The translations under genes were made by a program, and so were the position numbers. This document shows positions 54,709 through 63,359 of a stretch of DNA of 64,000 nucleotides, one piece after another; position 1 is the first letter of the stretch, and every line of letters starts with the position of its first letter. This DNA comes from Microthrixaceae bacterium (GTDB lineage: Bacteria > Actinomycetota > Acidimicrobiia > Acidimicrobiales > Microtrichaceae). The DNA lies in NCBI GenBank assembly GCA_020637215.1, contig JACJWI010000003.1:1-64000 (forward strand), given 5' to 3'. The notes under the pieces are model-generated. The model was not told the DNA's origin, did not search any database, and was given only the letters and a program-made list of their open reading frames with translations.

Positions 54709-56805
54709 ATGGCGCAGTTCCCCCTCGACCGCACCCGCAACATCGGCATCATGGCCCACATCGACGCGGGCAAGACGACGACGACCGAGCGGATCCTCTT
54801 CTACACCGGCAAGACCTACAAGATCGGCGAGGTCCACGAGGGCGGCGCCACCATGGACTGGATGGAGCAGGAGCAGGAGCGGGGGATCACCATCACCTCC
54901 GCGGCCACCACGGCGTTCTGGACCAACACGGTCAACAACACCGAGCACCGCATCCAGATCATCGACACGCCCGGCCACGTCGACTTCACCGTCGAGGTCG
55001 AGCGTTCGCTCCGCGTCCTCGACGGCGCCGTCGCGGTGTTCGACGGCGTCGCCGGCGTGGAGCCCCAGACCGAGACGGTGTGGCGTCAGGCCAACAAGTA
55101 CAACGTCCCCCGCATGTGCTTCGTCAACAAGATGGATCGCATGGGCGCCGACTTCTACGGTGCGCTGGCGTCCATCCAGGACCGCCTCGAGGCCAAGACC
55201 GCCGTCATCCAGCTGCCGATCGGCGCCGAAGCCGACTACAAGGGCATCGTCGACCTGGTCACCATGAAGGCCTGGATCTGGGCCGGCGAGGACCTGGGCG
55301 CGTCCTGGGACGTCGTCGACATCCCCGCCGACATGCAGGACAAGGCCGACGAGTACCGCGAGATGCTCATCGACGTCCTGTCGGAGACCAACGACGAGAT
55401 CATGGAGAAGTTCCTCGAGGGCGACGAGCTCTCCCCGGAGCTGATCCGCGCCGCGCTGCGCGACGCCACCATCAACCACGGTGTGATCCCGGTCCTCAAC
55501 GGCACCGCCTTCAAGAACAAGGGCGTGCAGCCGCTGCTCGACGCGGTGTGCTTCTACATGCCGTCGCCGCTCGACCTGCCGCCGGTCACCGGCGAGAACC
55601 GCAAGGGCGAGGAGATCACCCGCAAGCCCGACGTGAACGAGCCGTTCTCGGCCCTGGCGTTCAAGATCATGACCGCCCCCCACGTCGGCAAGCTCACCTA
55701 CTTCCGCGTCTACTCCGGCAAGCTCGAGAAGGGCGGCACGGTCTACAACTCGCGCTCCGGTGACAAGGAGCGCATCGGTCGTCTGCTGGAGATGCACGCC
55801 AACGACCAGATCGAGCAGGAAGCCGTGTTCGCCGGTGACATCGTCGCCGGCATCGGCATCAAGAACACCCGCACCGGCGACACCCTGTCGGACCCGTCGG
55901 ACCCGATCGTGCTCGAGTCCCTCGAGTTCCCCGACCCGGTGATCCACGTCGCGGTCGAGCCCAAGACCAAGGCCGACCAGGACAAGATGGGCAAGGCGCT
56001 GTTCGCCCTCTCCGAAGAGGACCCGACGTTCCAGGTCCGCACCGACGAAGAGACCGCGCAGACCATCATCTCGGGCATGGGCGAGCTGCACCTCGAGGTG
56101 CTCGTCGACCGCATGATGCGCGAGTTCAAGGTCGAGGCCAACGTCGGCAAGCCCCAGGTCGCCTACCGCGAGACCATCACCCAGCCCGTCGAGGGCTACA
56201 CCTACCTGCACAAGAAGCAGACCGGCGGCACCGGCCAGTACGCCAAGATCGTGCTGACCCTCACCCCGTCGGGTCCCGGCGGCGGATTCGAGTTCACCGA
56301 CAAGATCACCGGCGGCCGCGTGCCCAAGGAGTACATCCCGTCGGTCGGCCACGGCGTCGCCGACGCCATGACCAACGGCATCCTGGCCGGGTTCCCCATG
56401 GTCGACATCCACGTCAGCCTCGACGACGGCGACTACCACGACGTCGACTCCTCGGAGATGGCGTTCAAGATCGCGGGGACCATGGGCTTCAAGGAAGCCG
56501 CCCGCAAAGCCGCGCCGGTGCTCCTCGAGCCGATCATGGCCGTCGAGGTCGTCACCCCCGAGGACTACATGGGTGACGTGATCGGCGACCTCAACTCCCG
56601 TCGCGGCAAGGTCGGCAAGATGGAGCAGCGGGGCAACAACCAGATCGTCTCGGCCGAGGTCCCGCTGTCGGACATGTTCGGCTACTCGACCGACCTGCGG
56701 TCCAAGACCCAGGGCCGGGCCCAGTACACGATGCAGTTCCACAGCTACCAGCAGACCCCGCGGAACGTGCAGGAAGAGATCGTCGCCCGCATCACCGGGC
56801 AGTGA
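54709..56805 (+). CDS. fusA: Elongation factor G
   Basis: This 698-aa translocase GTPase has MAHIDAGKTTTTERILFYTG, DTPGHVDFT and NKMDRMGADF, and the domain IV/V signatures (YLHKKQTGGTGQYAKI, GDLNSRRGKV). Its codons are the C-ending kind of the rest of the locus, in contrast to the tuf gene 117 bp downstream. Confidence 0.97.
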   Translation: MAQFPLDRTRNIGIMAHIDAGKTTTTERILFYTGKTYKIGEVHEGGATMDWMEQEQERGITITSAATTAFWTNTVNNTEHRIQIIDTPGHVDFTVEVERSLRVLDGAVAVFDGVAGVEPQTETVWRQANKYNVPRMCFVNKMDRMGADFYGALASIQDRLEAKTAVIQLPIGAEADYKGIVDLVTMKAWIWAGEDLGASWDVVDIPADMQDKADEYREMLIDVLSETNDEIMEKFLEGDELSPELIRAALRDATINHGVIPVLNGTAFKNKGVQPLLDAVCFYMPSPLDLPPVTGENRKGEEITRKPDVNEPFSALAFKIMTAPHVGKLTYFRVYSGKLEKGGTVYNSRSGDKERIGRLLEMHANDQIEQEAVFAGDIVAGIGIKNTRTGDTLSDPSDPIVLESLEFPDPVIHVAVEPKTKADQDKMGKALFALSEEDPTFQVRTDEETAQTIISGMGELHLEVLVDRMMREFKVEANVGKPQVAYRETITQPVEGYTYLHKKQTGGTGQYAKIVLTLTPSGPGGGFEFTDKITGGRVPKEYIPSVGHGVADAMTNGILAGFPMVDIHVSLDDGDYHDVDSSEMAFKIAGTMGFKEAARKAAPVLLEPIMAVEVVTPEDYMGDVIGDLNSRRGKVGKMEQRGNNQIVSAEVPLSDMFGYSTDLRSKTQGRAQYTMQFHSYQQTPRNVQEEIVARITGQ

Positions 56806-56922
56806 TCGACGCGAACCGGCGGTCGTCCCGTCGGTTCGCACCAGAGACCGTCACACCAGCAATTCCAACCCACCAACGAAGTCGCCCTGTCTGTCCGGGC
56901 TGAATGAAGGAGAGTGCCTGTC

Positions 56923-58110
56923 ATGGCGAAGGAGAAGTTCGAGCGGACGAAGCCTCACGTGAATGTGGGGACGATGGGTCATATCGATCATGGTAAGACG
57001 ACGTTGACGGCGGCGATCACGAAGACGTTGGCGGATCGGGTGGAGGGGAACTCGTTCACGGAGTTCGAGAACATCGACAAGGCTCCTGAGGAGCGGGAGC
57101 GTGGGATCACGATCAATGTGTCTCATGTGGAGTATGAGACGGAGAATCGGCATTACGCGCATGTGGATATGCCGGGTCACGCGGATTACATCAAGAACAT
57201 GATCACTGGTGCGGCTCAGGTGGATGGGGCGATTCTGGTGGTGGCGGCGACTGATGGTCCGATGCCGCAGACGCGTGAGCATGTGGTGTTGGCTCGGCAG
57301 GTGGGTGTGCCGGCGATCGTGGTTGCGTTGAACAAGTGCGACATGGTCGATGATGAGGAGTTGTTGGAGTTGGTGGAGATGGAGGTGCGGGAGCTTCTGT
57401 CTGAGTATGAGTTCGATGGTGATGATGCGCCGGTGGTGCGTGTGTCGGCGTTGAAGGCTCTGGAGGGTGATTCTGCGGCGCAGGATCAGGTGATGGAGTT
57501 GATGGCGGCGGTGGATTCGTATGTTCCGGAGCCGGAGCGGGATCTGGACAAGCCGTTCTTGATGCCGATCGAGGATGTGTTCACGATCACGGGTCGGGGG
57601 ACTGTGGTGACCGGGAAGGTGGAGCAGGGGGTGATCCACACCGGTGATGAGATCGAGATCGTGGGGTTGAAGGCGACTCAGAAGACGACGTGTACGGGTG
57701 TGGAGATGTTCCGGAAGCTTCTTGATGAGGGGCAGGCGGGGGACAACATCGGTGCGTTGTTGCGTGGTGTGGACAAGGATGATGTGCAGCGGGGTCAGGT
57801 GTTGGCGAAGCCGGGGTCGATCACGCCGCATACGGAGTTCGAGGCGAATGTGTATGTGTTGACCAAGGATGAGGGTGGTCGTCACAAGCCGTTCTTCTCG
57901 AATTATCGGCCGCAGTTCTATTTCCGTACGACGGATGTGACGGGGACGATTGCGTTGCCGTCGGGTACGGAGATGGTGATGCCGGGTGACAACACTGAGG
58001 TGACGGTGGAGTTGATTGCTCCGATCGCGATGGATGAGGGTTTGAAGTTCGCGATTCGTGAGGGTGGTCGTACGGTGGGCGCGGGTCGCGTCACCAAGAT
58101 CCTCAAGTGA
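56923..58110 (+). CDS. tuf: Elongation factor Tu, copy 2
   Basis: This 395-aa protein is identical to copy 1 at 38183, with the same G/T-ending codon usage. It is in the normal place after fusA. GAAGGAGA (about 56906-56913) is the ribosome-binding site. The two copies look identical as DNA over about 1.2 kb, up to a few bases outside the gene on each side, which points to gene conversion or recent duplication. A strong terminator follows. Confidence 0.97.
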   Translation: MAKEKFERTKPHVNVGTMGHIDHGKTTLTAAITKTLADRVEGNSFTEFENIDKAPEERERGITINVSHVEYETENRHYAHVDMPGHADYIKNMITGAAQVDGAILVVAATDGPMPQTREHVVLARQVGVPAIVVALNKCDMVDDEELLELVEMEVRELLSEYEFDGDDAPVVRVSALKALEGDSAAQDQVMELMAAVDSYVPEPERDLDKPFLMPIEDVFTITGRGTVVTGKVEQGVIHTGDEIEIVGLKATQKTTCTGVEMFRKLLDEGQAGDNIGALLRGVDKDDVQRGQVLAKPGSITPHTEFEANVYVLTKDEGGRHKPFFSNYRPQFYFRTTDVTGTIALPSGTEMVMPGDNTEVTVELIAPIAMDEGLKFAIREGGRTVGAGRVTKILK

Positions 58111-58135
58111 CCTGACCGGTCCGCTCGGACGAGCT

Positions 58136-58167
58136 CGACGGAGGGGCGCTTCGGCGCCCCTCCGTCG
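58136..58167 (+). terminator. Strong terminator after tuf copy 2
   Basis: A 14-bp perfect stem (58136-58149 and 58154-58167) with a TTCG tetraloop. It ends the str-type operon before the SnoaL-like gene. No T-run, as for most hairpins here. Confidence 0.75.
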
Positions 58168-58252
58168 CGTCCGGGATCCGGTGGATCGACCGGGGTGTTG
58201 GTCCGCTGTCCCGTTCGGCGGTCCGTGCGCCGTCCGCCTCGGCGGAAGGCGG

Positions 58253-58717
58253 TCAGCCCGAGGAGCTCATCGACTCGAGCATCGCCGCCATCTGCCGGTG
58301 CACCAGGTTCACGGCCTGCAGGGGCCGGATCATCACCCGGAACTCGACGATCCGACCGTCGGGGTTGCAGCGGATGATGTCGACGCCGTTGACGTAGAGG
58401 CCGTCGATCGTCGTCTCGAACTCGAGCACGGCGGTGTCGCCGGAGAGCACCTGCTTGGTGTAGCGGAAGCTGCCGCCGGGCATCGCGACGTCAGCCGGGT
58501 GGTCGCCGGCGTCGTCGCCCGTCGGCGCGTCGCCGGGGAGCGCCTGGGTGGCGGCGGTCAGGTAGAGCGTGGTGATCGCCTTGCCTCGCTGGGGGGTGAA
58601 CACGATCGGCGAGTGGAACACGACGTCGTCGTCGAGGAGCTCGTCGAGGGCGTCCGGGCGGGCGCCGCGCAGGAACTCGTGCCAGGTGTCGATGACTGCT
58701 GCGATGGGTTCGCTCAT
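58253..58717 (-). CDS. SnoaL/NTF2-like protein
   Basis: This 154-aa protein has the NTF2-like fold pattern: VIDTWHEFLRGARPDALDELLDDDVVFHSPIVF, GKAITTLYLTAATQAL, VLEFETTIDGLYVNGVDIIRCNPDGRIVEFRVMIRP and a C-terminal helix. Such proteins are small isomerases, hydrolases or binding proteins, and no substrate can be given. It is inserted antisense between tuf and rpsJ, which are usually adjacent. Confidence 0.8.
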   Translation of the reverse strand: MSEPIAAVIDTWHEFLRGARPDALDELLDDDVVFHSPIVFTPQRGKAITTLYLTAATQALPGDAPTGDDAGDHPADVAMPGGSFRYTKQVLSGDTAVLEFETTIDGLYVNGVDIIRCNPDGRIVEFRVMIRPLQAVNLVHRQMAAMLESMSSSG

Positions 58718-58867
58718 CGGCCCAGTGTCGCGCCGCATCCAGCCGGATGGACCCTCGGCGCAGCGGCCGCTACGCTGGCTCGCCGTGCCCGGAGCGCCGG
58801 GCGTGCTTCTTGACAGTCGATGAGACCCGTGCGGCCCAGGCGGTCGCGAACCCCGGAGAGTGCAGCC

Positions 58868-59188
58868 ATGGCAGCCGACCAGAAGATCCGCATCCGCCTG
58901 AAGGCCTACGACCACGAGGTCATCGACCAGTCGACCAAGAAGATCGTCGAGACCGTGACCCGCACCCAGGCGTCGGTCCGGGGCCCGATCCCGCTGCCCA
59001 CCGAGAAGCACCGCTTCACCGTCATCCGCTCGCCGCACAAGGACAAGGACTCCCGCGAGCACTTCGAGATGCGGATCCACAAGCGGCTGATCGACATCAT
59101 CGAGCCGACCCCCAAGACCGTCGACTCGCTGCAGCGCCTCGACCTGCCCGCCGGCGTCGACATCGAGATCAAGATCCAGAACGCCTGA
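58868..59188 (+). CDS. rpsJ: Ribosomal protein S10
   Basis: This 106-aa protein (KIRIRLKAYDHEVIDQSTKKIVETV, GPIPLPTEKHRFTVIRSPHKDKDSREHFEMR, VDSLQRLDLPAGVDIEIKI) normally leads the S10 operon. Here it is separated from rplC by 2.5 kb that holds hairpin repeats and an exporter on the other strand, so it appears to be transcribed alone. S10 (NusE) also binds NusG and NusB. Confidence 0.97.
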   Translation: MAADQKIRIRLKAYDHEVIDQSTKKIVETVTRTQASVRGPIPLPTEKHRFTVIRSPHKDKDSREHFEMRIHKRLIDIIEPTPKTVDSLQRLDLPAGVDIEIKIQNA

Positions 59189-59200
59189 CGCCCGCGTCCC

Positions 59201-59380
59201 GCCGCCGAACTTGTAGCTGGCGGTTGCTCAGGCGACCTGTGGGCTACAAGTTCGGCGGCGTTCCGCATTCTTGTAGCTCCCGGTTGCTCGGACGGCGTGT
59301 GGGCTACAAGTTCGGCGGCGGTCCGCGTTCTTGTAGCTGGCGGTCGCTCGGGTGACCTGTGGGCTACAAGTTCGGCGGGG
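59201..59380. repeat. Three 60-bp tandem hairpin units between rpsJ and the exporter
   Basis: The period is exactly 60 bp. Each unit has CTTGTAGC, about 25 nt of variable sequence and GCTACAAGTTCGGCGG. In the first unit the arms 59201-59217 and 59243-59259 are perfect 17-bp complements. The units lie between convergent genes and could end transcription from both sides. Confidence 0.9.
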
Positions 59381-59385
59381 GCTGC

Positions 59386-60222
59386 TCAGCGCGAGGCGCT
59401 GGAGAACTTGCGGAACGACAACGCTCCGAACACGACGGTGATGCCGACGGCCCAGGCGATCGAGATCCACAGGTCATTGCCGGGGTCCATGCCGTTGTAG
59501 AGCGCCCGGACCGCGTTGGTCACGACGGTGAACGGGTTGTGCTCCGCGATCGGCTGGAGCCAACCCGGCATGGTCGACGGGTCGACGAACGCCGAGGACA
59601 CGAACGTCATCGGGAACATCCAGATGAAGCCTGCGGAGTTGGCCGCTTCGACCGACTTGACCGACAGGCCGATCAGCGCCTGGATCCAGCTGAAGGCGAA
59701 CGCGAACGCCAGCAGCAGCACGGTGGCCAGCACCGCGTTCGCCAACCCGCCCTCCAGACGGAACCCGACGATCAGGCCGACGATCATCATGATGGCGAAG
59801 GTGAACGTGTTGCGGACCAGATCCGATGTGGTGCGCCCGACCAGCACCGCCGAGGGGTACATCGGCAGTGAGCGGAGCCGGTCGATGAAGCCCTTCTGCA
59901 TGTCCTCGGCGATGCCGATGCCGGTGAAGGCCGATCCGAACACGACGGTCTGGGCGAAGATGCCCGGCACGACGAACTGCTGGTAGCTCGAGTAGCCGGG
60001 AACGGTGATGGCGCCGCCGAACACGTAGACGAACAGCACCACGAACATGATCGGCTGGATCGTGGCGAACACCAGCAGGTCGGGGTTGCGCCAGGTCGCG
60101 GTCAGGTGTCGTCCGGCCTCGACCCGGATGTCGCTGGCGAGCCAGCGCGGTCCGGTCGGCACCGTGTGCGACGAGATCGTTGACGGTGCCGCGACGCTCG
60201 GATCGGGGGCGGTGGTGGTCAT
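59386..60222 (-). CDS. ABC-2 type exporter permease (DrrB-like)
   Basis: This 278-aa protein has six predicted membrane helices and the ABC-2 family pattern (RNPDLLVFATIQPIMFVVLFVYVFGGAI, GSAFTGIGIAEDMQKGFIDRLRSLPM, NPFTVVTNAVRALYNG). It works with the ATPase encoded just upstream, with an ATGA overlap. The DrrAB group exports drugs and lipids. The ATG at 60222 is chosen because it overlaps the ATPase stop. Confidence 0.88.
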   Translation of the reverse strand: MTTTAPDPSVAAPSTISSHTVPTGPRWLASDIRVEAGRHLTATWRNPDLLVFATIQPIMFVVLFVYVFGGAITVPGYSSYQQFVVPGIFAQTVVFGSAFTGIGIAEDMQKGFIDRLRSLPMYPSAVLVGRTTSDLVRNTFTFAIMMIVGLIVGFRLEGGLANAVLATVLLLAFAFAFSWIQALIGLSVKSVEAANSAGFIWMFPMTFVSSAFVDPSTMPGWLQPIAEHNPFTVVTNAVRALYNGMDPGNDLWISIAWAVGITVVFGALSFRKFSSASR

Positions 60223-61271
60223 CGTGGTGCTCCAGCGGTGGTGGGGGGCGTGTCGGCCGATGTCGCCGGTCGGCCCGGTTCCGGGCCGGAATCGGCGTCG
60301 ACGCCGGGATCGTCGGTGGTGGCGGTGTGGCCGGTGAGCTGGAGGAACACGTCGTCGAGGGTGGGTTCGTGTGCGGCGACGTCGAGGACGTCGAGGCCCG
60401 CGGCGTCGAGAGCACGCACCACGGTGGGAACCACGTGATCGGTCCGGGTGACCGGGACCGAGACGGTCCGGGCCACGGCGTCGACCGATTCGACCGCTCC
60501 GGCGGGAACCAGGTCCGCGAGCAGCCCTCGCACGCGGGGCAGGTCGGCCGGATCCGACAGGGTGACGGTCACGCTCGATCCGCCGCTTCGGGCCTTCAGC
60601 TCCTCTTCGGTGCCCCGGGCGATCACGGTGCCCTTGTCGATGACGACGATGTCGTCGGCCAGGCGCTCGGCCTCGTCCAGGTACTGGGTGGTGAGCAGCA
60701 ACGTGGTGCCGTCGGCGACCAGGCCGTCGATCACGTCCCACATCTCCAGCCGGCTGCGTGGGTCGAGGCCCGTGGTCGGCTCGTCGAGGAACAGCACCGA
60801 CGGTCGGGCGATCAGGCTCATGGCGATGTCGAGCCGGCGCCGCATGCCACCGGAGTAGCCCTTGACCACACGATCAGCGGCCTGGTCCAGGCTGAAGCGG
60901 TCGAGCAGCTCGCGTCCCCGGGCGGCGGCGTCGGCCTTGCGCATGTGGAACAGACGTCCGACCAGCTGGAGGTTCTCGATCCCGGTGAGCCGCTCGTCGA
61001 CCGCGGCGTACTGGCCGGTCAGCCCGATTCGGGCCCGGGCCTGACGGGGGTGGCGACCCACGTCGATGCCGTCGATGAGCGCCCGGCCGCCGTCGGCGCG
61101 CAGCAGGGTGCTGAGGATGCGCACCGCGGTGGTCTTGCCGGCCCCGTTGGGGCCGAGGACGCCGAGCACGGTGGCTCGTGGGATCTCGAAGCTGACGCCT
61201 CGCAGCGCCTCGGTGTCGCCGAATCTCTTGACGAGGCCGTCGGCGACGACGGCGGGATCGGTGGAGGTCAC
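60219..61271 (-). CDS. ABC exporter ATP-binding protein (DrrA-like)
   Basis: This 350-aa protein has Walker A GPNGAGKTTA, the signature YSGGMRRRLDIAM, Walker B VLFLDEPTTGLD, and the H-loop position as Gln in LLLTTQYLDEAE, as is normal in DrrA. The C-terminal domain (LDDVFLQLTGH) is DrrA-like with an added Pro/Asp-rich tail. GTG 61271 is 8 nt after TACTGT (61285-61280), so it is probably leaderless. The substrate is unknown; drug or lipid export is likely from the family. Confidence 0.9.
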   Translation of the reverse strand: MTSTDPAVVADGLVKRFGDTEALRGVSFEIPRATVLGVLGPNGAGKTTAVRILSTLLRADGGRALIDGIDVGRHPRQARARIGLTGQYAAVDERLTGIENLQLVGRLFHMRKADAAARGRELLDRFSLDQAADRVVKGYSGGMRRRLDIAMSLIARPSVLFLDEPTTGLDPRSRLEMWDVIDGLVADGTTLLLTTQYLDEAERLADDIVVIDKGTVIARGTEEELKARSGGSSVTVTLSDPADLPRVRGLLADLVPAGAVESVDAVARTVSVPVTRTDHVVPTVVRALDAAGLDVLDVAAHEPTLDDVFLQLTGHTATTDDPGVDADSGPEPGRPATSADTPPTTAGAPR

Positions 61272-61279
61272 GGCGGCGC

Positions 61280-61285
61280 ACAGTA
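61280..61285 (-). promoter_or_regulatory. -10 box of the ABC exporter operon (leaderless)
   Basis: TACTGT on the minus strand, 8 nt before GTG 61271. Confidence 0.5.
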
Positions 61286-61317
61286 GCCACCTCCGCTGAC
61301 AGCGCCCCCGCTATTTC

Positions 61318-61373
61318 CCCGTTCTGTAGTGCGAGATCCAGGCGAACGCCTGGATCTCGCACTACAGAACGGG
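61318..61373. repeat. Perfect 27-bp-arm palindrome, family B copy 2
   Basis: Arms 61318-61344 and 61347-61373 are perfect complements, with the outer clamp CCCGTTCTG and the same core as at 33321. It lies upstream of two divergent genes, so it is not an ordinary terminator of either; it could insulate them or be a mobile palindrome. Confidence 0.9.
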
Positions 61374-61740
61374 AGTGGGGGCGGCAGAACGGGAGTGGGG
61401 GATCCGGACTTGGCGGCCACCGAGGGCGCTGCTAGTCTCACCCGGTCGTCACGGACGGCTCGTTGCGCTCCGGTCCCCGGAGAGACAGGGCCACCGTGTG
61501 ATCCCGACTCCCAGGTCGTCGTTCGGGTCGCTGCGTGCGCCCCGTGTCGGTCTCCCGGAATCGTTATCAACCGACGTCCGCGCAGGCCCACGGCACACGG
61601 CCGGGGAACCGCACGGCACAATCGAGACGTCGCTCCGCCCGGACCTGCTCCGCGCGGAGCGTCTGCGTGAGCGGCGCCGAATCGGTCCCAACCGGGGACG
61701 ACGGACGTCGATGGACCTCGCCGAAGGAACCTGAACCACG
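61374..61740 (+). promoter_or_regulatory. rplC operon promoter and long leader
   Basis: TTGGCG (61410-61415), a 17-nt spacer and TAGTCT (61433-61438) make a good promoter. The leader is about 295 nt long and has no gene; it may carry the autoregulatory structure of the S10-type operon, normally bound by L4. GAAGGAAC precedes the rplC ATG. Confidence 0.6.
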
Positions 61741-62403
61741 ATGGCGAAAACAGCTGCACTGGTAGGAGAGAAGCTGGGCATGACCCAGGTCTGGGACGAG
61801 TCGAACCGGATCGTCCCGGTCACCGTGCTGCGCGTCTCACCGGCCCGGGTCGTGCAGATCCGGACCCCGGAGAAGGACGGCTACAGCGCACTGCAGGTGA
61901 CCTACGGCCACCGGGACGCCCGCAAGCTGACCAAGCCCCTGGCCGGCCACTACGCCAAGGGCGACGTGGACCCGGGGGTCCGCCTGGTCGAGCTCCGACT
62001 GGACGACATCTCCGCGTACGAGGTCGGCCAGACCCTCGACGCCGACACGTTCGCCGCCGGCGACCTGATCGACGTCACCGCGGTGAGCAAGGGCAAGGGC
62101 TTCGCCGGCGCCATGAAGCGCCACGGCTTCAAGGGCCAGGGCGCCTCGCACGGTGCGCACCGCGTGCACCGCAAGCCCGGCTCGATCGGCCAGTGCGCCA
62201 CCCCGGCCCGCGTGTTCAAGGGCGTCCGCATGGCCGGTCGCACCGGCGGGACCAAGGTCACCACCCTGAACCTCGAGGTGGTCAAGGCCGACACCGACCA
62301 GGAGGTCATCCTGGTCCGCGGTGCGGTGCCCGGCCCCACGGGCGGGGTCGTGCTGCTGCGCAACGCCGTGAAGCGCTCCGCCAGCAAGGAAGGTGCCGCC
62401 TGA
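61741..62403 (+). CDS. rplC: Ribosomal protein L3
   Basis: This 220-aa protein has the family patterns GEKLGMTQVWDESNRIVPVTV, VTAVSKGKGFAGAMKRHGFKG, and ASHGAHRVHRKPGSIG. It is the first gene of the truncated S10 operon here; its stop overlaps rplD. Confidence 0.97.
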   Translation: MAKTAALVGEKLGMTQVWDESNRIVPVTVLRVSPARVVQIRTPEKDGYSALQVTYGHRDARKLTKPLAGHYAKGDVDPGVRLVELRLDDISAYEVGQTLDADTFAAGDLIDVTAVSKGKGFAGAMKRHGFKGQGASHGAHRVHRKPGSIGQCATPARVFKGVRMAGRTGGTKVTTLNLEVVKADTDQEVILVRGAVPGPTGGVVLLRNAVKRSASKEGAA

Positions 62404-63059
62404 TGGCCTCGATCACTCTCCACGACGCCTCCGGTGCCTCCACGGGCACCGTCGAGCTCGACGACGCCACCTTCGGCATCGAGCCCAACGTGGCCGTCAT
62501 GCACCAGGTCGTCACCGCCCAGCTCGCCGCCAAGCGGGCCGGCACCCAGTCGACCCGGACCCGGGCCGAGGTCGCCGGCGGTGGCGCCAAGCCCTGGAAG
62601 CAGAAGGGCACAGGCCGGGCCCGCGCCGGCTCGAGCCGGTCGCCGATCTGGCGTGGCGGCGGCGTCGCCCTGGGCCCCAAGCCCCGCAAGTACGACCAGA
62701 AGACCCCCAAGAAGATGAAGCGCCTGGCGCTGCGCTCGGCCCTGTCGGACCGCGCTGCGGACGACAAGGTCGTGGTCGTCTCCGCCTGGGACTTCGACAC
62801 CCCGTCGACCAAGGCCGCGGCCGCGGCGCTGGCCGCCATGGGCGTCGAGGGTCGGGCACTCGTCGTGCTGAGCCCCGACGACGTCACCGCCTGGAAGAGC
62901 TTCCGCAACCTGCCGTCGGTGCACGTCCTCACCGCCGGTGAGCTCAACACCTACGACGTCCTGGTCAGCGACCACGTCGTGTTCACCGAGGCCACCCTGC
63001 CCACGTCCGCTCCGGCCGTCGCCGAGCCCGCCGCCGACACCTCCGAGGAAGGGGCCTGA
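62403..63059 (+). CDS. rplD: Ribosomal protein L4
   Basis: This 218-aa protein shows the extended loop with GGGAKPWKQKGTGRARAGSSRSPIWRGGGVALGP, then KKMKRLALRSALSDRA. In many bacteria L4 represses its own operon. The C-terminal Ala/Glu tail is short. Overlaps rplC by one base. Confidence 0.97.
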   Translation: MASITLHDASGASTGTVELDDATFGIEPNVAVMHQVVTAQLAAKRAGTQSTRTRAEVAGGGAKPWKQKGTGRARAGSSRSPIWRGGGVALGPKPRKYDQKTPKKMKRLALRSALSDRAADDKVVVVSAWDFDTPSTKAAAAALAAMGVEGRALVVLSPDDVTAWKSFRNLPSVHVLTAGELNTYDVLVSDHVVFTEATLPTSAPAVAEPAADTSEEGA

Positions 63060-63061
63060 TC

Positions 63062-63358
63062 GTGAAGGATCCCCGCGACGTCATCATCCGGCCGGTCGTC
63101 TCCGAGAAGTCCTACGGGCTGCTCGACACCGGCGTCTACACCTTCATCGTCGCTCCCAGCGCCTCCAAGCCCGAGATCCGCGACGCGGTCCAGGCCATCT
63201 GGCCCGGCGTGAAGGTCAAGAAGGTCAACACGCTCAACCGCAAGGGCAAGAAGCGGCGCAACCGCCGTTCGCCCACCTTCGGCAGCCGGCCCGACACCAA
63301 GCGGGCCGTCGTCACCCTGGCCGAAGGTGACCAGATCGACCTGTTCGAGGTGAAGTGA
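63062..63358 (+). CDS. rplW: Ribosomal protein L23
   Basis: This 98-aa protein lies at the exit tunnel (DVIIRPVVSEKSYGLLD, YTFIVAPSASKPEIRDAVQAIW, VKKVNTLNRKGKKRRN). The GTG start is 2 nt after the rplD stop. Confidence 0.96.
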   Translation: MKDPRDVIIRPVVSEKSYGLLDTGVYTFIVAPSASKPEIRDAVQAIWPGVKVKKVNTLNRKGKKRRNRRSPTFGSRPDTKRAVVTLAEGDQIDLFEVK

Positions 63359-63359
63359 C

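Noticed and set aside
59201..59380. 60-bp periodic repeats as a small CRISPR array
   Set aside because: Only three units, each a hairpin with two conserved arms; no Cas genes and no repeat-spacer alternation of the right size.
61329..61670. Small frames beginning inside the 27-bp-arm palindrome (also on the minus strand, and at 33325)
   Set aside because: They start in the palindrome, share only the residues it encodes and have no ribosome-binding site.
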